From JAOUFP01 sp963801505 (GTDB taxonomy: Bacteria; Nitrospirota; Thermodesulfovibrionia; Thermodesulfovibrionales; UBA6898), in NCBI GenBank assembly GCA_963801505.1, contig CAWDEY010000020.1, positions 209,044-273,043 on the forward strand: a DNA stretch of 64,000 bases, given 5' to 3'. A program made the translations under genes and the position numbers. This document shows positions 1-9,338 of this stretch, in pieces; the stretch's first letter is position 1, and each line of letters opens with the position of its first letter. The notes under the pieces are model-generated. The model had not been told where the DNA came from and made no database searches. It was given only the letters and a program-made list of their open reading frames with translations.

Positions 1-537
1 AAAGGCATTCCGCTTTGCCGGGGCAGACTGCAGATAACAGAAAGGGTAATTGCCTTTGACAAGAAAAGGTCTTATGACAATGTTAAGATTTCGACCGTGC
101 AGTTGGACCTTCCGGAACACGTGTTTGAGACTGAAGGCCTCTGGTTCATAATCGATAATGTAACTCAGGAAGCTATAGAGTCCAGCAAGTTCGATCTCGC
201 AGGCACTCTCCATGCAGTTGAACATGCAGTGATAGCCTGCATGCCGCTTTTTTCATTTTGTGACAGAGGCGACATCGGGGGCCTTAGCCATACAGGGTTT
301 CCTGCCTTCGGCCTTCCGGCTATCTTCATCTATGACGGCCACGAAGGCGGGGTCGGGCTATCGAAGCGCGCCTATAATATTTTTGAAGACTTGCTTGCAA
401 CTACCCTGAAGATACTTGATGATTGCCCCTGCAGCGACGGATGCCCTTCCTGCACCCAGGACCCGCAGTGCGGAAACCGGAACGAGCCGCTGGACAAAAA
501 AGGGGCACAGTTTCTTATTGGAAGATGGCTGAAATAA
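1..537 (+). CDS. C-terminal part of an MrfA-like DEAD/DEAH helicase (DUF1998 zinc domain)
   Basis: The reading frame is open from the first base, so only the last 178 residues of a longer protein are present. The visible part matches the DUF1998/MrfA zinc-binding domain that ends YprA/MrfA-type ATP-dependent helicases, which act in DNA repair. The key sign is a four-cysteine cluster in the last 40 residues (CPCSDGCPSC followed by a Cys in QCGNRNEPLDK), preceded by the family-like GGxGLSKRAY stretch at about 350-375. The helicase core lies outside the window. Family assignment is by motif recognition; the enzyme's substrate cannot be read here. Confidence 0.8.
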   Translation, partial: KGIPLCRGRLQITERVIAFDKKRSYDNVKISTVQLDLPEHVFETEGLWFIIDNVTQEAIESSKFDLAGTLHAVEHAVIACMPLFSFCDRGDIGGLSHTGFPAFGLPAIFIYDGHEGGVGLSKRAYNIFEDLLATTLKILDDCPCSDGCPSCTQDPQCGNRNEPLDKKGAQFLIGRWLK

Positions 538-577
538 TTTAACCCTCATAATTCATAAATTTCAGACAACTCTAATC

Positions 578-710
578 AGAATAGGGCGGGGTACAGTATT
601 GGAGCGGATTTTTTTGCCGATATTCCGACAGTCTGTTTAGCTGAGTTCAAGAGGCAAAAGCCTCGGAGCGCAGCGAGAATGAGCTGCAGTACTATATCCT
701 GCCTTATTCT
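578..710. repeat. 133-bp element with 21-bp terminal inverted repeats (MITE-like)
   Basis: Bases 578-598 and 690-710 are inverted repeats that match at 17 of 21 positions, and all four differences are transitions. The element lies between the helicase end and the HNH gene and encodes nothing evident. No clear target-site duplication is visible. It could be a miniature transposable element or a large hairpin that ends transcription of the convergent genes. Confidence 0.5.
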
Positions 711-735
711 TACCATGGTTTATGAACTATGCAGG

Positions 736-1071
736 TTAATCCCTTCTGCCCAGATAGTCGCCAAGTATACTCCTGCTATGCTCATCTTCGTGACAATATA
801 CGCAGAGATTTTCCCAGTTGGAGCCATCAGAGGGATTGTTTCTGGCGTTCCCATCTTTATGATGCACAGTCAAAAGATGCCTGTCTTTAGATTCAAATTC
901 TCTTCCGCATTTGGCACAGATGAGACCATGTACTTTAAGAGACTGTTCCCTGTAACTGCCCGAAGGATTGCTGAGCTCCTTTAATTCCCTGACAATATCT
1001 TCGACTGATTTTTCGCTGATTTTCTTTGGGGCCATTCTTTTTGCGCTGCTTCTGAATTTATTGTTTCTCAT
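736..1071 (-). CDS. HNH endonuclease, YajD-like family
   Basis: A 111-residue protein of the small HNH nuclease fold. A CAKCGREF zinc knuckle lies around residues 53-60, followed by TVHHKDGNARNN, NWENLCVYC and HEDEHSR, which together give the HNH catalytic and zinc-binding residues. Length and motif order match YajD-type proteins, whose cellular role is not established. The N-terminus is basic (KFRSSAKRMAPKK), as expected for DNA binding. The gene is convergent with the upstream helicase fragment. Only a weak purine-rich ribosome site precedes the ATG. Confidence 0.8.
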   Translation of the reverse strand: MRNNKFRSSAKRMAPKKISEKSVEDIVRELKELSNPSGSYREQSLKVHGLICAKCGREFESKDRHLLTVHHKDGNARNNPSDGSNWENLCVYCHEDEHSRSILGDYLGRRD

Positions 1072-1196
1072 ATATGTTCTCTCTTGCCTTCAAGTATGTT
1101 TACACAGAAAGAATATCTGCAAGTCCACAGTTTGCCTTATAAAATTAAAGAAAACCTTTTGCCTACCATGGCCTCGTTGACTGTCATCTCCTTAAC

Positions 1197-3618
1197 TTAC
1201 TTAATCACTATCCTGTCCATGATGACCGTGCCCCTGCTGACGGTCACAGAACCCGAAATGATCGAAAGTGAAGACGGGTTGCTGTAGCCGCAGCCATATC
1301 CTCCTTGAAGTGTTATCGTAATCTCGGGGCTGCGGTCAAAATCCAGGGTCTCGCCAAAGGCTGTAGCTATTAGACGTAGCGTATCACCGGTCACCGCCAA
1401 AGCATAAGCATTTGAGCCGCCGCCGATGAAATCAAATGTGGCATTGGTGCGAGCGTTTTGCACCGGCTTATCGCCACAGGCCGAGAAAGAGGCCGAACAA
1501 GTCTTAAGGCCGTCCAGTGTGAGCGTGGTGGTCAGATCTGTGCCTGAGCAATCGCCCCCCCATGAACTTAGGACATAGCCGCTGTCAGGCATGGCTGTCA
1601 GCTGAAGCGGCACACCGCTGTTGTACCAGCATCCTGCCGAACAGTCCGGAGCTATCGTGCCGTGGCTGCCGGCAATGGTCGTCACCTCATATTGCGTAAG
1701 GAACGTTGCGGTGTATGTAGTATCAACGACAGGTGCGATACTATGGCTTTGAGCCCCGCCGTCGCTCCATGATGAAAAGACGTACTGGGTTCCAGTCCCT
1801 CCGCTCTGGGGAGAGGCCAAATTGATCGGGTGAGTGGAAGCGGTTGACCAGGTCGTGGACCATGGTGCAATATGCGAACCGCCGTCAACAATTACAGTCC
1901 TGCCAGTGGGAGATGAATTAAACTGCGTATTAACGGCAAGTGTCGAGCTGGTAGTCGCCCCCTGTGATATATTGCCCGCCGTGTCGTAGGCACAAACCCG
2001 GAAATAATAGGTCTGCCCGTTGGACAGACCTGTGGCTGTTGTCGAAGTCCCTGAGCCGAGATAGACCTGTGTGCCGTTGGTACACTGAGCATTGGGAGCG
2101 CTCCCGGTATTCCGCTTGACTATATACCTGTTGGAGGATGCAAGGCCGCTTCCGCCTGTGTCGGAGGCAGAGGTCCAGTTCAGTAATACCGACCCATTCC
2201 CCTTAGTGGATGTCAGCGTGCCGTCCGTAGGCGCCGAGTCGTCATAATAAAGGGTAGTCGAACTGCGGTTAGCGCGGCTCTTGTTACCCGAACCGTCTTG
2301 CAGCCAGACGTAAATGGCCTGACCGCCCTGGGCGGTTGCGGCAGCAGTAAAGGGTTTGCTCGCGGTATATAAACCGTCGGTATCAGTTGTCGGAACTGCT
2401 CCAACCTTGTACCATGCACCGACGATATTTGACGGGTCTGAAGGGTTCGTCCAGTTGATCGAGAAGATGTTGCTATTCGTCCATGAACCAGGTGTCGCAA
2501 TTAGTATGACGGGGGCAGGAGGAGGAGTCAAATCTGGTGAAGTTATAATCCAACCGATATCTTCGAGGACGCCGAGGGCGACCAGGTCCGGGATCATGAT
2601 CAGCTTCGTTAGTGCTGATGGAATACGTCATAAGGGCATTGGCAGTGCCGTTGAACACCTCATCCAAATGGCCATAACTTGATCCCGGAGACCAGACAGC
2701 CGGAGCATATAGTTTCACATTTGAGCCGCTATTTGCCGCCACAGCGTTTGGACCGTCGAAAAAGACGTTGCCGCTTTTCAGCTGGGTCCCCAGAGCGGCA
2801 GACGGGTTCCCGAAATAGGCGGTATCGATCAGGCCCTGGCCGGGATTGTCGACAGCGAAGAGGTCGTATGCATCCGGTATACCGCTGCCCCAGCCCCAGC
2901 AGCCAAAGCCGCTGGTCCCATTGCATTCAGCGCCATTGCCTGCATTGCCATCATCATAATCCATCGTCCCAAGAAACCCAAGCCCGTGACATATCTCATG
3001 TAAGACAACACTCACAAAGTCGATCTTCCCGGTTCCTGGGTTGCCGTCAATTCCAAAGTACCAGTTGGTTTTGGCGGAGTTAAAGGCTGCGGCTATTTCG
3101 ACAGTGCTACCATTCAAGTCAGATCCATGGAACTGATTGGCAAGGGCAACGGGATAAAAGGTGTTCGCCAGCGGGGCCCCGCCGAAGTTATAGTAAATGC
3201 TGCCACCGCTATATCCAAGGATAGATCCACTGCCCATATCAGTCCAGCAGGCCTCAATTACAATAGGCGTCGAAATGTTCAGATATCCTTCCCAAATCCC
3301 AACCGCATAATTGAAGGCTGTTTGTGCATCGGATGGGAAAGTCAGGCATGCGTCACCCCAATATCCGGTCGAACCATTTGTTTTATAATCTACAGTGATA
3401 GTTATAGCCATGGGCCGGTTGATATCAGGGTGCTCCTTGCGCGGAACGCGGTGAGGCACTTCAATCGGGTCAAGCACCAGCGGTACAGGACCGCCGACTG
3501 GCAGCATCACTGGCGCTACCTCACCAAAGGCCGACGCTGCGGGCATGATGAGCATACCAGCGACTATGAGAGCCAGCACAAGGAAAAACTGTTCGATAAA
3601 TTTCACCAGGGCCTCCAA
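1197..3618 (-). pseudogene. Secreted zinc metalloprotease with fibronectin III and InlB-like repeats, frameshifted
   Basis: Reading starts at 3618 with a signal peptide (about residues 1-30, ending AASA). A protease domain follows with the zinc motif HEICHGLGF at residues 207-215. Near base 2588, after the motif HDPGP, the frame breaks; the next frame continues at once with VALGVLEDIGW, the usual end of this catalytic domain. One missing C in the CCCGGACC stretch explains it. The second part carries a fibronectin type III-like domain and two InlB-B-like repeats, then a C-terminal domain with no clear match. Intact, the product would have about 800 residues and be exported. A sequencing error cannot be told from a true mutation here. 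Confidence 0.75.
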
Positions 3619-3700
3619 AGTATTCGTCTTAAGTTTAACATAAACAAAGCAATTTATATGTTTTCTCTATCGACAAATTCCCTCGGGGTTAATACTTCTG

Positions 3701-3733
3701 CAAGTTATAATTCCGGACCGCAAGTTATAATTG
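3701..3733. repeat. Two copies of a 13-bp direct repeat
   Basis: GCAAGTTATAATT occurs twice, 20 bp apart, at the 3' end of the isochorismatase-family gene and just past its stop. Each copy contains TATAAT on the plus strand, but no matching -35 box or plus-strand gene follows, so promoter function is not supported. Confidence 0.5.
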
Positions 3734-4378
3734 TTCGTTGTTGCTCTCAACCGCATTAATGATTTGGCTCGTTGACATCAATTCAATTCCTATATTTCTC
3801 ATTTCAATCCGCCCCTGATCGTACAGACCGGAGACAGCATCATCAACCAGCACAATCCGGAAATCCCTTTCGCTTGCCTCGTAAATCGAGGTGCGTGGGC
3901 AGTTCGGAAAATTACATCCGGAAAATATGAGTGTTGAAATATTCTGTTTGCTTAGATACTGCTCCAGAGGGGTATTGTAAAATGCGCCCCAGCGCGGTTT
4001 GTAGATCACCACCTCGTTAGCGCCAATCCTCTGGATGCCATGAGAAAGCAGCAGGTCCTCATCTAGTCGTATTCCTTCTTTGGGAAGAATGTCCGGCGCC
4101 AACTGACAGCCAGTAGACCCTGCCAGGACCAGGCGTGCGCCCTTCTTGACGAGTCCTTTGCGGCAGAGATCAACGTTCGATCCGTCAGCCTGATAGATTC
4201 GAACAATGTGAATAATGGGCCGTCCAGCTAAACGAAAGGCAGCAAGGAGCGACTTCATTCGTGGAAGGACCGTCGTCGTTCCCGGAATTTCAAATGGCTG
4301 ACCGTCAAGGGTATCGCATTGTGTGTCAATCGTAATGAGTGCAGAACGTGTCCACTCAGGTGCTGTGTAGTTTTCCAT
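3725..4378 (-). CDS. Isochorismatase-family cysteine hydrolase
   Basis: A 217-residue protein of the isochorismatase/nicotinamidase superfamily of cytosolic amide or enol-ether hydrolases. The catalytic triad of the family is visible: Asp18 in ITIDTQ, Lys127 in IYKPRWGAF, and Cys160 in SGCNFPNCPRTS. An extra cysteine, Cys155, precedes the usual nucleophile. GAGGA lies just before the ATG as ribosome site. The gene stands alone between a protease and a gene remnant, so the neighbours do not suggest a substrate. Family certain, substrate unknown. Confidence 0.85.
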   Translation of the reverse strand: MENYTAPEWTRSALITIDTQCDTLDGQPFEIPGTTTVLPRMKSLLAAFRLAGRPIIHIVRIYQADGSNVDLCRKGLVKKGARLVLAGSTGCQLAPDILPKEGIRLDEDLLLSHGIQRIGANEVVIYKPRWGAFYNTPLEQYLSKQNISTLIFSGCNFPNCPRTSIYEASERDFRIVLVDDAVSGLYDQGRIEMRNIGIELMSTSQIINAVESNNEQL

Positions 4379-4473
4379 AGTCCTCGATTTAGCCGACGCG
4401 GAATTCAGCGGGTTCTCCGCTGGAATGACTGGTTAGAAGTTAGCACTCGTCCAATATCAAGGGCCGCCCCTTT

Positions 4474-4884
4474 CTATTTCCCTACTAAGATGTGTGGGGT
4501 CAGGCTTTTGTAATTTGATATTGATCTGGTTCCTTTCACGGTTGTCCTTCTGCCCATACTCCCTTGTTCTGATAATTTGCCCTGCGCAGTATCTTTTTCA
4601 GTGGCAATCTGCAAAACGCCCACGCTCATGTTTGCAATATCAAGATATAAAAGCCTGACCCCGCCATTATTCAAAAGATTGTGCATATGGTTGGATGCCC
4701 GGCACATTGGGTCGTCTTCGTCTGTGGAGCCTTGTGTCAGCAACTTCAATATGCTTTTATCTGAACCTGCCGGCATCATTGTATCTTTTCCATTTGCAAA
4801 CCCCAAATTATTTATTAGATAACCCTTAAGATTGCATCTATTGTCATTAACAGCTTGTGCTGTAATGGCTGGATGAGTTATCAC
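4474..4884 (-). pseudogene. N-terminal remnant of an unknown protein cut by a palindromic element
   Basis: The first ~70 residues look like real coding sequence: HPAITAQAV near the start, then LLTQGSTDEDDPMCRASNHMHN. I recall such a segment, with ED.P.CRASNHxHNP, at the start of longer secreted or phospholipase C-like proteins, but cannot check this. Right after NHMHN the frame runs into the inverted-repeat element at 4496-4662, and the remaining ~65 residues translate that element. The gene was thus probably truncated by the insertion, and nothing of its 3' part is visible further on. Confidence 0.5.
4496..4662. mobile_element. 167-bp palindrome-ended element of REP/RAYT type
   Basis: The ends are 27-bp inverted repeats (4496-4522 and 4636-4662) that match at 23 or so positions and end in AGCCTGACCCC. 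From memory, ends of this kind accompany REP-associated tyrosine transposases in related phyla; this is recollection, not a search result. The element carries no transposase, so it would be non-autonomous. It lies within the 3' part of the truncated reading frame at 4474-4884. Confidence 0.6.
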
Positions 4885-5118
4885 GTCACCACTGACTATA
4901 GTAAACAGTCTTTATCCGATCAATTATATTCACCATCTTCTTGCCAAATCTTTCAATATAATTACGTTATTTAAATGGCTAACACGCATTGATTATATGA
5001 TTATTTCCGGTAAACATTTCGTATCCCGGGAGGATTACACTCATTTGTTCCCTCCGTAGGTAGTCTATGCAAAACAGGGGTCTCTGTAAAGAAAAAAATG
5101 TATACGAAAGCAGTAGTT

Positions 5119-5214
5119 CACCACAGAGGCGCAGAGTTCGCTGAGGATTTGTTCTGAAAAAAAGTATTTTTGATCCACAGAGATCATTTCTCTGTGATCT
5201 CTATGTCTCTGCGG
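5119..5214. repeat. Dispersed CCACAGAG/CTCTGCGG palindromic repeat, copy 1
   Basis: The stretch 4885-5366 holds no gene. It contains an interrupted palindrome that opens with CACCACAGAGGCGCAGAG and closes with CTATGTCTCTGCGGTAA, with an inner CCACAGAGATCATTTCTCTG hairpin. Related copies lie at 6831, 7902 and 22837. Confidence 0.7.
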
Positions 5215-5366
5215 TAAAATTCATTTGTGGAAAAGGATGAATAATTTAGTCAACGCGAATATTTCGCGCTCTTTTGTACTACAATGGTTTTATGACGGGA
5301 ACTTTTTCTCACCCTCTTCTGTCTAATAAACTGAAGCGACCAATAAATTTTTATAGGAGGTCTAAA

Positions 5367-6815
5367 ATGAAAAGGAAGTTTGGTTATGTATTTTTAGCAT
5401 TAATCATCTGTCTTATGGGTTCTGCCTTTGGCGCGGAAAAGATTGTCTCAAAAACTGAATCGCTAAGCAGCACACTGGCAGACCAGGACAGTGTAGCAGT
5501 CACCATTTATAACGTAAACCTGGGACTGGTAAAAGATCTGCGTTCCATTAATCTGTCAAAGGGGATGGGAGAGCTAAAGTTCATGGATGTCGCGTCACAA
5601 ATAATTCCCACGAGTGTGCATATCAAATCACTTATAAACCCTGAGAGTCTCCAAATCCTTGAACAAAACTACGAATATGACCTGCTGAACCCGCAAAAAC
5701 TCATGGACAAATACGTCGGCAAAGAGGTAAAACTCTATAACAAAAACCCTTACACAGAAAGAGAAGAGATTGTCACAGCCACCCTGCTCTCAAACAACGG
5801 CGGCCCCATATTCAGGATTGGAAATGAAATAACCTTCGGCCATCCCGGCAGGGTAATGTTCCCGGGAGTCCCGGAAAACCTCATATCAAAGCCGACCCTT
5901 GTCTGGCTTCTGGAAAACAGTCTGAAGGAACAGCAGAAGGTCGAGGCCTCGTACCTCACCAACGGCATAAACTGGAGGGCCGACTATGTGGTGACCCTAA
6001 ACGATAAGGACACAAAGGCTGACCTTTCCGGCTGGGTGACCATCGACAATAAAAGCGGTGCAACCTATAACGATGCAAAGATAAAACTTGTGGCAGGTGA
6101 CGTCAACAGGGTCAGGGAGGAGCCGGAATATAGAGACAGGATGCTGAGGATGGCCAAGGCAGAGGCGATGCCCGCAGCGCCACAGTTTAAGGAAGAGGAA
6201 TTCTTCGAATATCACATATATACGTTGCAGAGGCCTTCCACTATCAAGGAAAACCAGACAAAGCAGATAAGCCTTGTAACTGCTGATTCTATTCCTGTCA
6301 GGAAGGAACTTCTCTACCGCGGGGCCGCATACTATTACTACAACCGCTACGGCGAGGCGATGACTAACCAGAAGGTCGGCGTATTCATCGAGATAGAAAA
6401 TAAGAAAGACCATAACCTCGGAATACCGTTGCCAAAAGGGACTGTCAGGGTATATAAGCAGGATTCAGAGGGAAGTCTTCAGTTTGTAGGTGAAGACTCT
6501 ATCGATCATACCCCAAAAGATGAAAAAGTCAGGATAAAGCTGGGAGAGGCCTTTGATGTTGTAGGCAGCAGGAAGCAGACCGATTGGAAAAAGATCGCCT
6601 CAGATACCTATGAGGCGGCCTTCGAGATATCCCTGCGCAACCATAAGAAAGAAGATGTTATGGTAAAAGTGATCGAACCCATACCCGGTGACTGGACAAT
6701 GCTCAGTTCATCACATGCCTATAAAAAATCAGAGGCCTTCACAGCAGAGTTCATCTTGCCGGTGTCTAAGGACAAGGAAACAAAACTCACATATAGGGTA
6801 AGGATGAGGTTTTAA
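5367..6815 (+). CDS. Exported DUF4139-family protein
   Basis: The start at 5367 is chosen because TAGGAGGTCT precedes that ATG at good spacing and a signal peptide follows at once (about residues 1-21, ending SAFG-AE). The 482-residue mature-type protein matches DUF4139-containing proteins: a conserved first part with VTIYNVNLGLVKDLR, a central beta-rich region with WLLENS and NWRADYVVTL, and a C-terminal part with VTVKVIEPIP-like sequence (VMVKVIEPIPGDW). Members are periplasmic or surface proteins of unknown function. It is followed by a palindromic repeat that may act as transcription end. Family confident, function unknown. Confidence 0.8.
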   Translation: MKRKFGYVFLALIICLMGSAFGAEKIVSKTESLSSTLADQDSVAVTIYNVNLGLVKDLRSINLSKGMGELKFMDVASQIIPTSVHIKSLINPESLQILEQNYEYDLLNPQKLMDKYVGKEVKLYNKNPYTEREEIVTATLLSNNGGPIFRIGNEITFGHPGRVMFPGVPENLISKPTLVWLLENSLKEQQKVEASYLTNGINWRADYVVTLNDKDTKADLSGWVTIDNKSGATYNDAKIKLVAGDVNRVREEPEYRDRMLRMAKAEAMPAAPQFKEEEFFEYHIYTLQRPSTIKENQTKQISLVTADSIPVRKELLYRGAAYYYYNRYGEAMTNQKVGVFIEIENKKDHNLGIPLPKGTVRVYKQDSEGSLQFVGEDSIDHTPKDEKVRIKLGEAFDVVGSRKQTDWKKIASDTYEAAFEISLRNHKKEDVMVKVIEPIPGDWTMLSSSHAYKKSEAFTAEFILPVSKDKETKLTYRVRMRF

Positions 6816-6830
6816 CTTGACAAAAGCATT

Positions 6831-6877
6831 TACCACAGAGAGCACAGAGAAGACATAATCTCTGTGAACTCTGTGGG
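6831..6877. repeat. Dispersed CCACAGAG palindromic repeat, copy 2
   Basis: TACCACAGAGAGCACAGAGA pairs with TCTCTGTGAACTCTGTGG in a short hairpin between two convergent genes. It is the simplest copy of the family and could serve as a terminator for either gene, although it lacks a clear T-run. Confidence 0.7.
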
Positions 6878-6889
6878 CAACTGCTCTTT

Positions 6890-7246
6890 TTAATATCCGG
6901 CAGCAGGTTTTTTTGCCTTAAGAGATTTTATGTAAGCTACCATCTCCTTCATCTGGACTGACTTTACATCTATAGCCTTGCCATTACTCGCGTTTACAAT
7001 GCAGAAGTTTACTGCATCCTCAAGACCCTTCTGTTTCTTCCCCATAATATTGAACTCTTTTTTTTCAGCCGCATTTTCCAGTCCCTGCCCGTTAGGATGA
7101 CAGGAGCTACATGCCTTTACACCTCCTGCGAAATTAGGGTCATTGAAAAGGGCCTTGCCTTTTTCCGCCTCACCAGCAGCAAACGCCAGAGTGAAGAGCG
7201 CTCCAAGAGCGATTACCGACATAAATACTATTTTGATGAATTTCAT
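6890..7246 (-). CDS. Periplasmic monohaem cytochrome c
   Basis: A 118-residue protein with a signal peptide (residues 1-24, ending LAFA) and one haem c site, CSSCH at residues 46-50. A methionine in VQMKEMVAYIKSL near the C-terminus is a likely sixth ligand, as in class I cytochromes c. It would carry electrons in the periplasm. AGGAGGTGAC precedes the ATG as a strong ribosome site. It is transcribed toward the DUF4139 gene and divergently from the rubrerythrin-like gene. The partner enzyme is not evident. Confidence 0.88.
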   Translation of the reverse strand: MKFIKIVFMSVIALGALFTLAFAAGEAEKGKALFNDPNFAGGVKACSSCHPNGQGLENAAEKKEFNIMGKKQKGLEDAVNFCIVNASNGKAIDVKSVQMKEMVAYIKSLKAKKPAAGY

Positions 7247-7399
7247 TCTTCAGTCACCTCCTTTTCTCAGTGGTAATAAAATAATTCTACTACACAAAAA
7301 TTCCGTCCGCAACCAGTTTCATAAAATGTTTAGTTTGATTTATGGCCTGATGCCATTTAATCTGATATAATTAATATTATTCTCTAGGAGGAAAAACAG

Positions 7400-7891
7400 A
7401 TGATGAAAGATGCCATAGAAACCGCTATCAAGATGGAGACAGACGCGATCGCCTTTTACGGCGAGGCGGCACAGAAAACCAGTCACCCCTTCGGAAAAGA
7501 GATGTTCAGGGGCTTTATAAAGGACGAGACCAGGCACCTGAAAATGCTTCAGGACCTGTTTAAGGGGATGGATTTCGAGGTCGAATTGGTGAGGCCTAAG
7601 GACACCATTAAAACCGTATTCAGTATGCTCAAAAACGAGATGATGCAGCGGGTCAAGGTCATGGACAATGAAATGGAGGCGGTCAATATAGCCTTGAAAT
7701 TCGAGAAAGAAGGCTTTGATTTTTACAAGGAATCTGCCGGCAAGGCCGGGTCGCCAAAAGAAAAAGAACTTTTTGAAAAATTGTCTGTCGAGGAAAACGA
7801 CCACTATACCATCCTGCTGGAAACTCAGAAATTCCTCGAAAATACCAAACAATGGTATATGTACGAAGAGAGAGGAATCGTAGAAGGCTAA
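7400..7891 (+). CDS. Rubrerythrin-like ferritin-fold protein without rubredoxin domain
   Basis: A 163-residue four-helix protein with paired diiron-type motifs: ETDAIAFYGEAA and ETRHLKML in the first half, FEKEGFDFYKESA and EENDHYTILLE in the second. This E...ExxH repeat pattern is that of rubrerythrin/ferritin-like peroxide- or oxygen-handling proteins. The C-terminal Cys-rich rubredoxin module is absent. AGGAGG lies 9 bases before the first of two adjacent ATGs. A TATAAT box at 7366 may be its -10. Its position just before the flavodiiron gene suggests oxygen defence. Confidence 0.82.
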   Translation: MMKDAIETAIKMETDAIAFYGEAAQKTSHPFGKEMFRGFIKDETRHLKMLQDLFKGMDFEVELVRPKDTIKTVFSMLKNEMMQRVKVMDNEMEAVNIALKFEKEGFDFYKESAGKAGSPKEKELFEKLSVEENDHYTILLETQKFLENTKQWYMYEERGIVEG

Positions 7892-7901
7892 TCGCAAAGA
7901 C

Positions 7902-8007
7902 TCACCACAGAGAACACAGAGAAAATGAATTCAGGTTTTAAATAGCTCCGTGAACTCAGCGGATGTTTATTCTTAAAAATGAACTTCTCAGTTGTTCTCT
8001 GTGGTTA
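7902..8007. repeat. Dispersed CCACAGAG palindromic repeat, copy 3
   Basis: Outer arms CACCACAGAGAACACAGAGA and TTCTCTGTGGTTA enclose a degenerate inner pair (CTCCGTGAACTCAGCGG). It fills the gap between the rubrerythrin-like and flavodiiron genes. Confidence 0.7.
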
Positions 8008-8044
8008 ATTTATCACAATACTATTTATTTCGAAAGGGGCATTT

Positions 8045-9262
8045 ATGAAGACAGTAGAAATTAAACCTGATATTTATTGGGTTGGAGCAATAGACTGGGG
8101 AGTAAGAGATTTCCACGGTTATGTTACACCCAACGGAACAACTTATAACAACTATCTGATAATAGACGAACAGGTCACTCTCGTCGATACTGTGAAATAC
8201 GATTTTTCGGATATTACCATAGACAATATTCGCAGTATAGTTGATCCGGCAAAGATAACAAATCTGGTAATAAACCATATAGAGCCTGATCATGCCAGCA
8301 GCATAGATAAGATAATGGAACTGGCCCCTGATGCAACCATATATATAACTGAGAAGGGGAAGAAGGGGCTTGACAGGTCTTTTGATACATCAAAGTGGAA
8401 ATTCACTATTGTAAAGACAGGTCATACACTCACAATCGGCAAATATAATCTTCTTTTCCTTGAGACCCCTATGCTTCACTGGCCTGATTCCATGGTCACC
8501 TACGTAAAAGAGGCGAAGCTCCTTATTTCCCAGGACGCCTTTGGCCAGCACCTTGCCACCACAGCACGGTTCGATGATGAGTTCGTAGAATGCGCTTCAC
8601 ATGCCGAGCTGGATGAAGCTGTTATCGATTACTATGCAAACATACTCATGCCTTTTGGCAAGCTCATAAAAAATAAAATAGCAGATATCCAGAAGCTGGG
8701 ACTTGAAATCGATATGATAGCCCCGGACCACGGGATTATCTGGAGAAGCTCGCCGCAAAAAGTCCTGCAGGATTATCTTGATATGGCCAACGGCCGGGCC
8801 GCGCTTCGTGTCGCGATAATATATGACACCATGTGGCACAGCACAGAACGTATGACAATCCCACTAATGCAGGGCATCAAGGACGAGGGCGTGGACTGCA
8901 AAGTTGTAAAGCTCAGGGCAACGCCTATGAGCGGCGCGATCAAGGAGTTCTGGAAGTCCAGAGGCTGTCTTATCGGCACGCCAACATTGAACAATATCAT
9001 GTTCCCCTCTGTTGCAGAGTTCATGACTCACCTCAGGGGATTGAGACCCCAAAACAGAATCACCGGTGCCTTTGGCAGCTATGGCTGGGGAGGAGGCGCT
9101 GTAAAAGAGGCCTATGAAGAGTTCAAGAGGATGAACCTTGAAATCGTTGAACCAGGCGTGCAGGTGTTATATAAACCGTCTCCTCAGGATGAAGATCAGT
9201 GTTATAATTTTGCCAGGGAATTCGCGAAAAAGGTAAAAGAGTATCATACAAAATTCTCATAA
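8045..9262 (+). CDS. FprA-type flavodiiron protein
   Basis: A 405-residue A-type flavoprotein that reduces oxygen or nitric oxide at a diiron site next to FMN in the cytosol. The metallo-beta-lactamase half carries HIEPDH at residues 78-83 and further ligand motifs MLHWPD, SQDAFG and APDHG. The flavodoxin half begins near residue 255 with VAIIYDTMWHSTERM, an FMN phosphate loop, and has the GSYGWGGGA loop near the end. No extra rubredoxin or flavin reductase domain is fused, so a separate donor is needed; the Fe-S flavoprotein at 10756 is a candidate. AAAGGGG precedes the ATG. Confidence 0.93.
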   Translation: MKTVEIKPDIYWVGAIDWGVRDFHGYVTPNGTTYNNYLIIDEQVTLVDTVKYDFSDITIDNIRSIVDPAKITNLVINHIEPDHASSIDKIMELAPDATIYITEKGKKGLDRSFDTSKWKFTIVKTGHTLTIGKYNLLFLETPMLHWPDSMVTYVKEAKLLISQDAFGQHLATTARFDDEFVECASHAELDEAVIDYYANILMPFGKLIKNKIADIQKLGLEIDMIAPDHGIIWRSSPQKVLQDYLDMANGRAALRVAIIYDTMWHSTERMTIPLMQGIKDEGVDCKVVKLRATPMSGAIKEFWKSRGCLIGTPTLNNIMFPSVAEFMTHLRGLRPQNRITGAFGSYGWGGGAVKEAYEEFKRMNLEIVEPGVQVLYKPSPQDEDQCYNFAREFAKKVKEYHTKFS

Positions 9263-9338
9263 GGGACAAAGGCTTTAACAGACTACCATTGTATTCAAGG
9301 AGGTCATCATAAACAGAGTACTCTGTGGCATCTTTATT

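Noticed and set aside
2560..2620. Programmed frameshift in the metalloprotease
   Set aside because: No slippery heptamer or downstream pseudoknot is visible; a lost base is simpler.
5997..6413. Long minus-strand frame inside the DUF4139 gene
   Set aside because: No ribosome site or protein motif; it mirrors a strongly coding plus strand.
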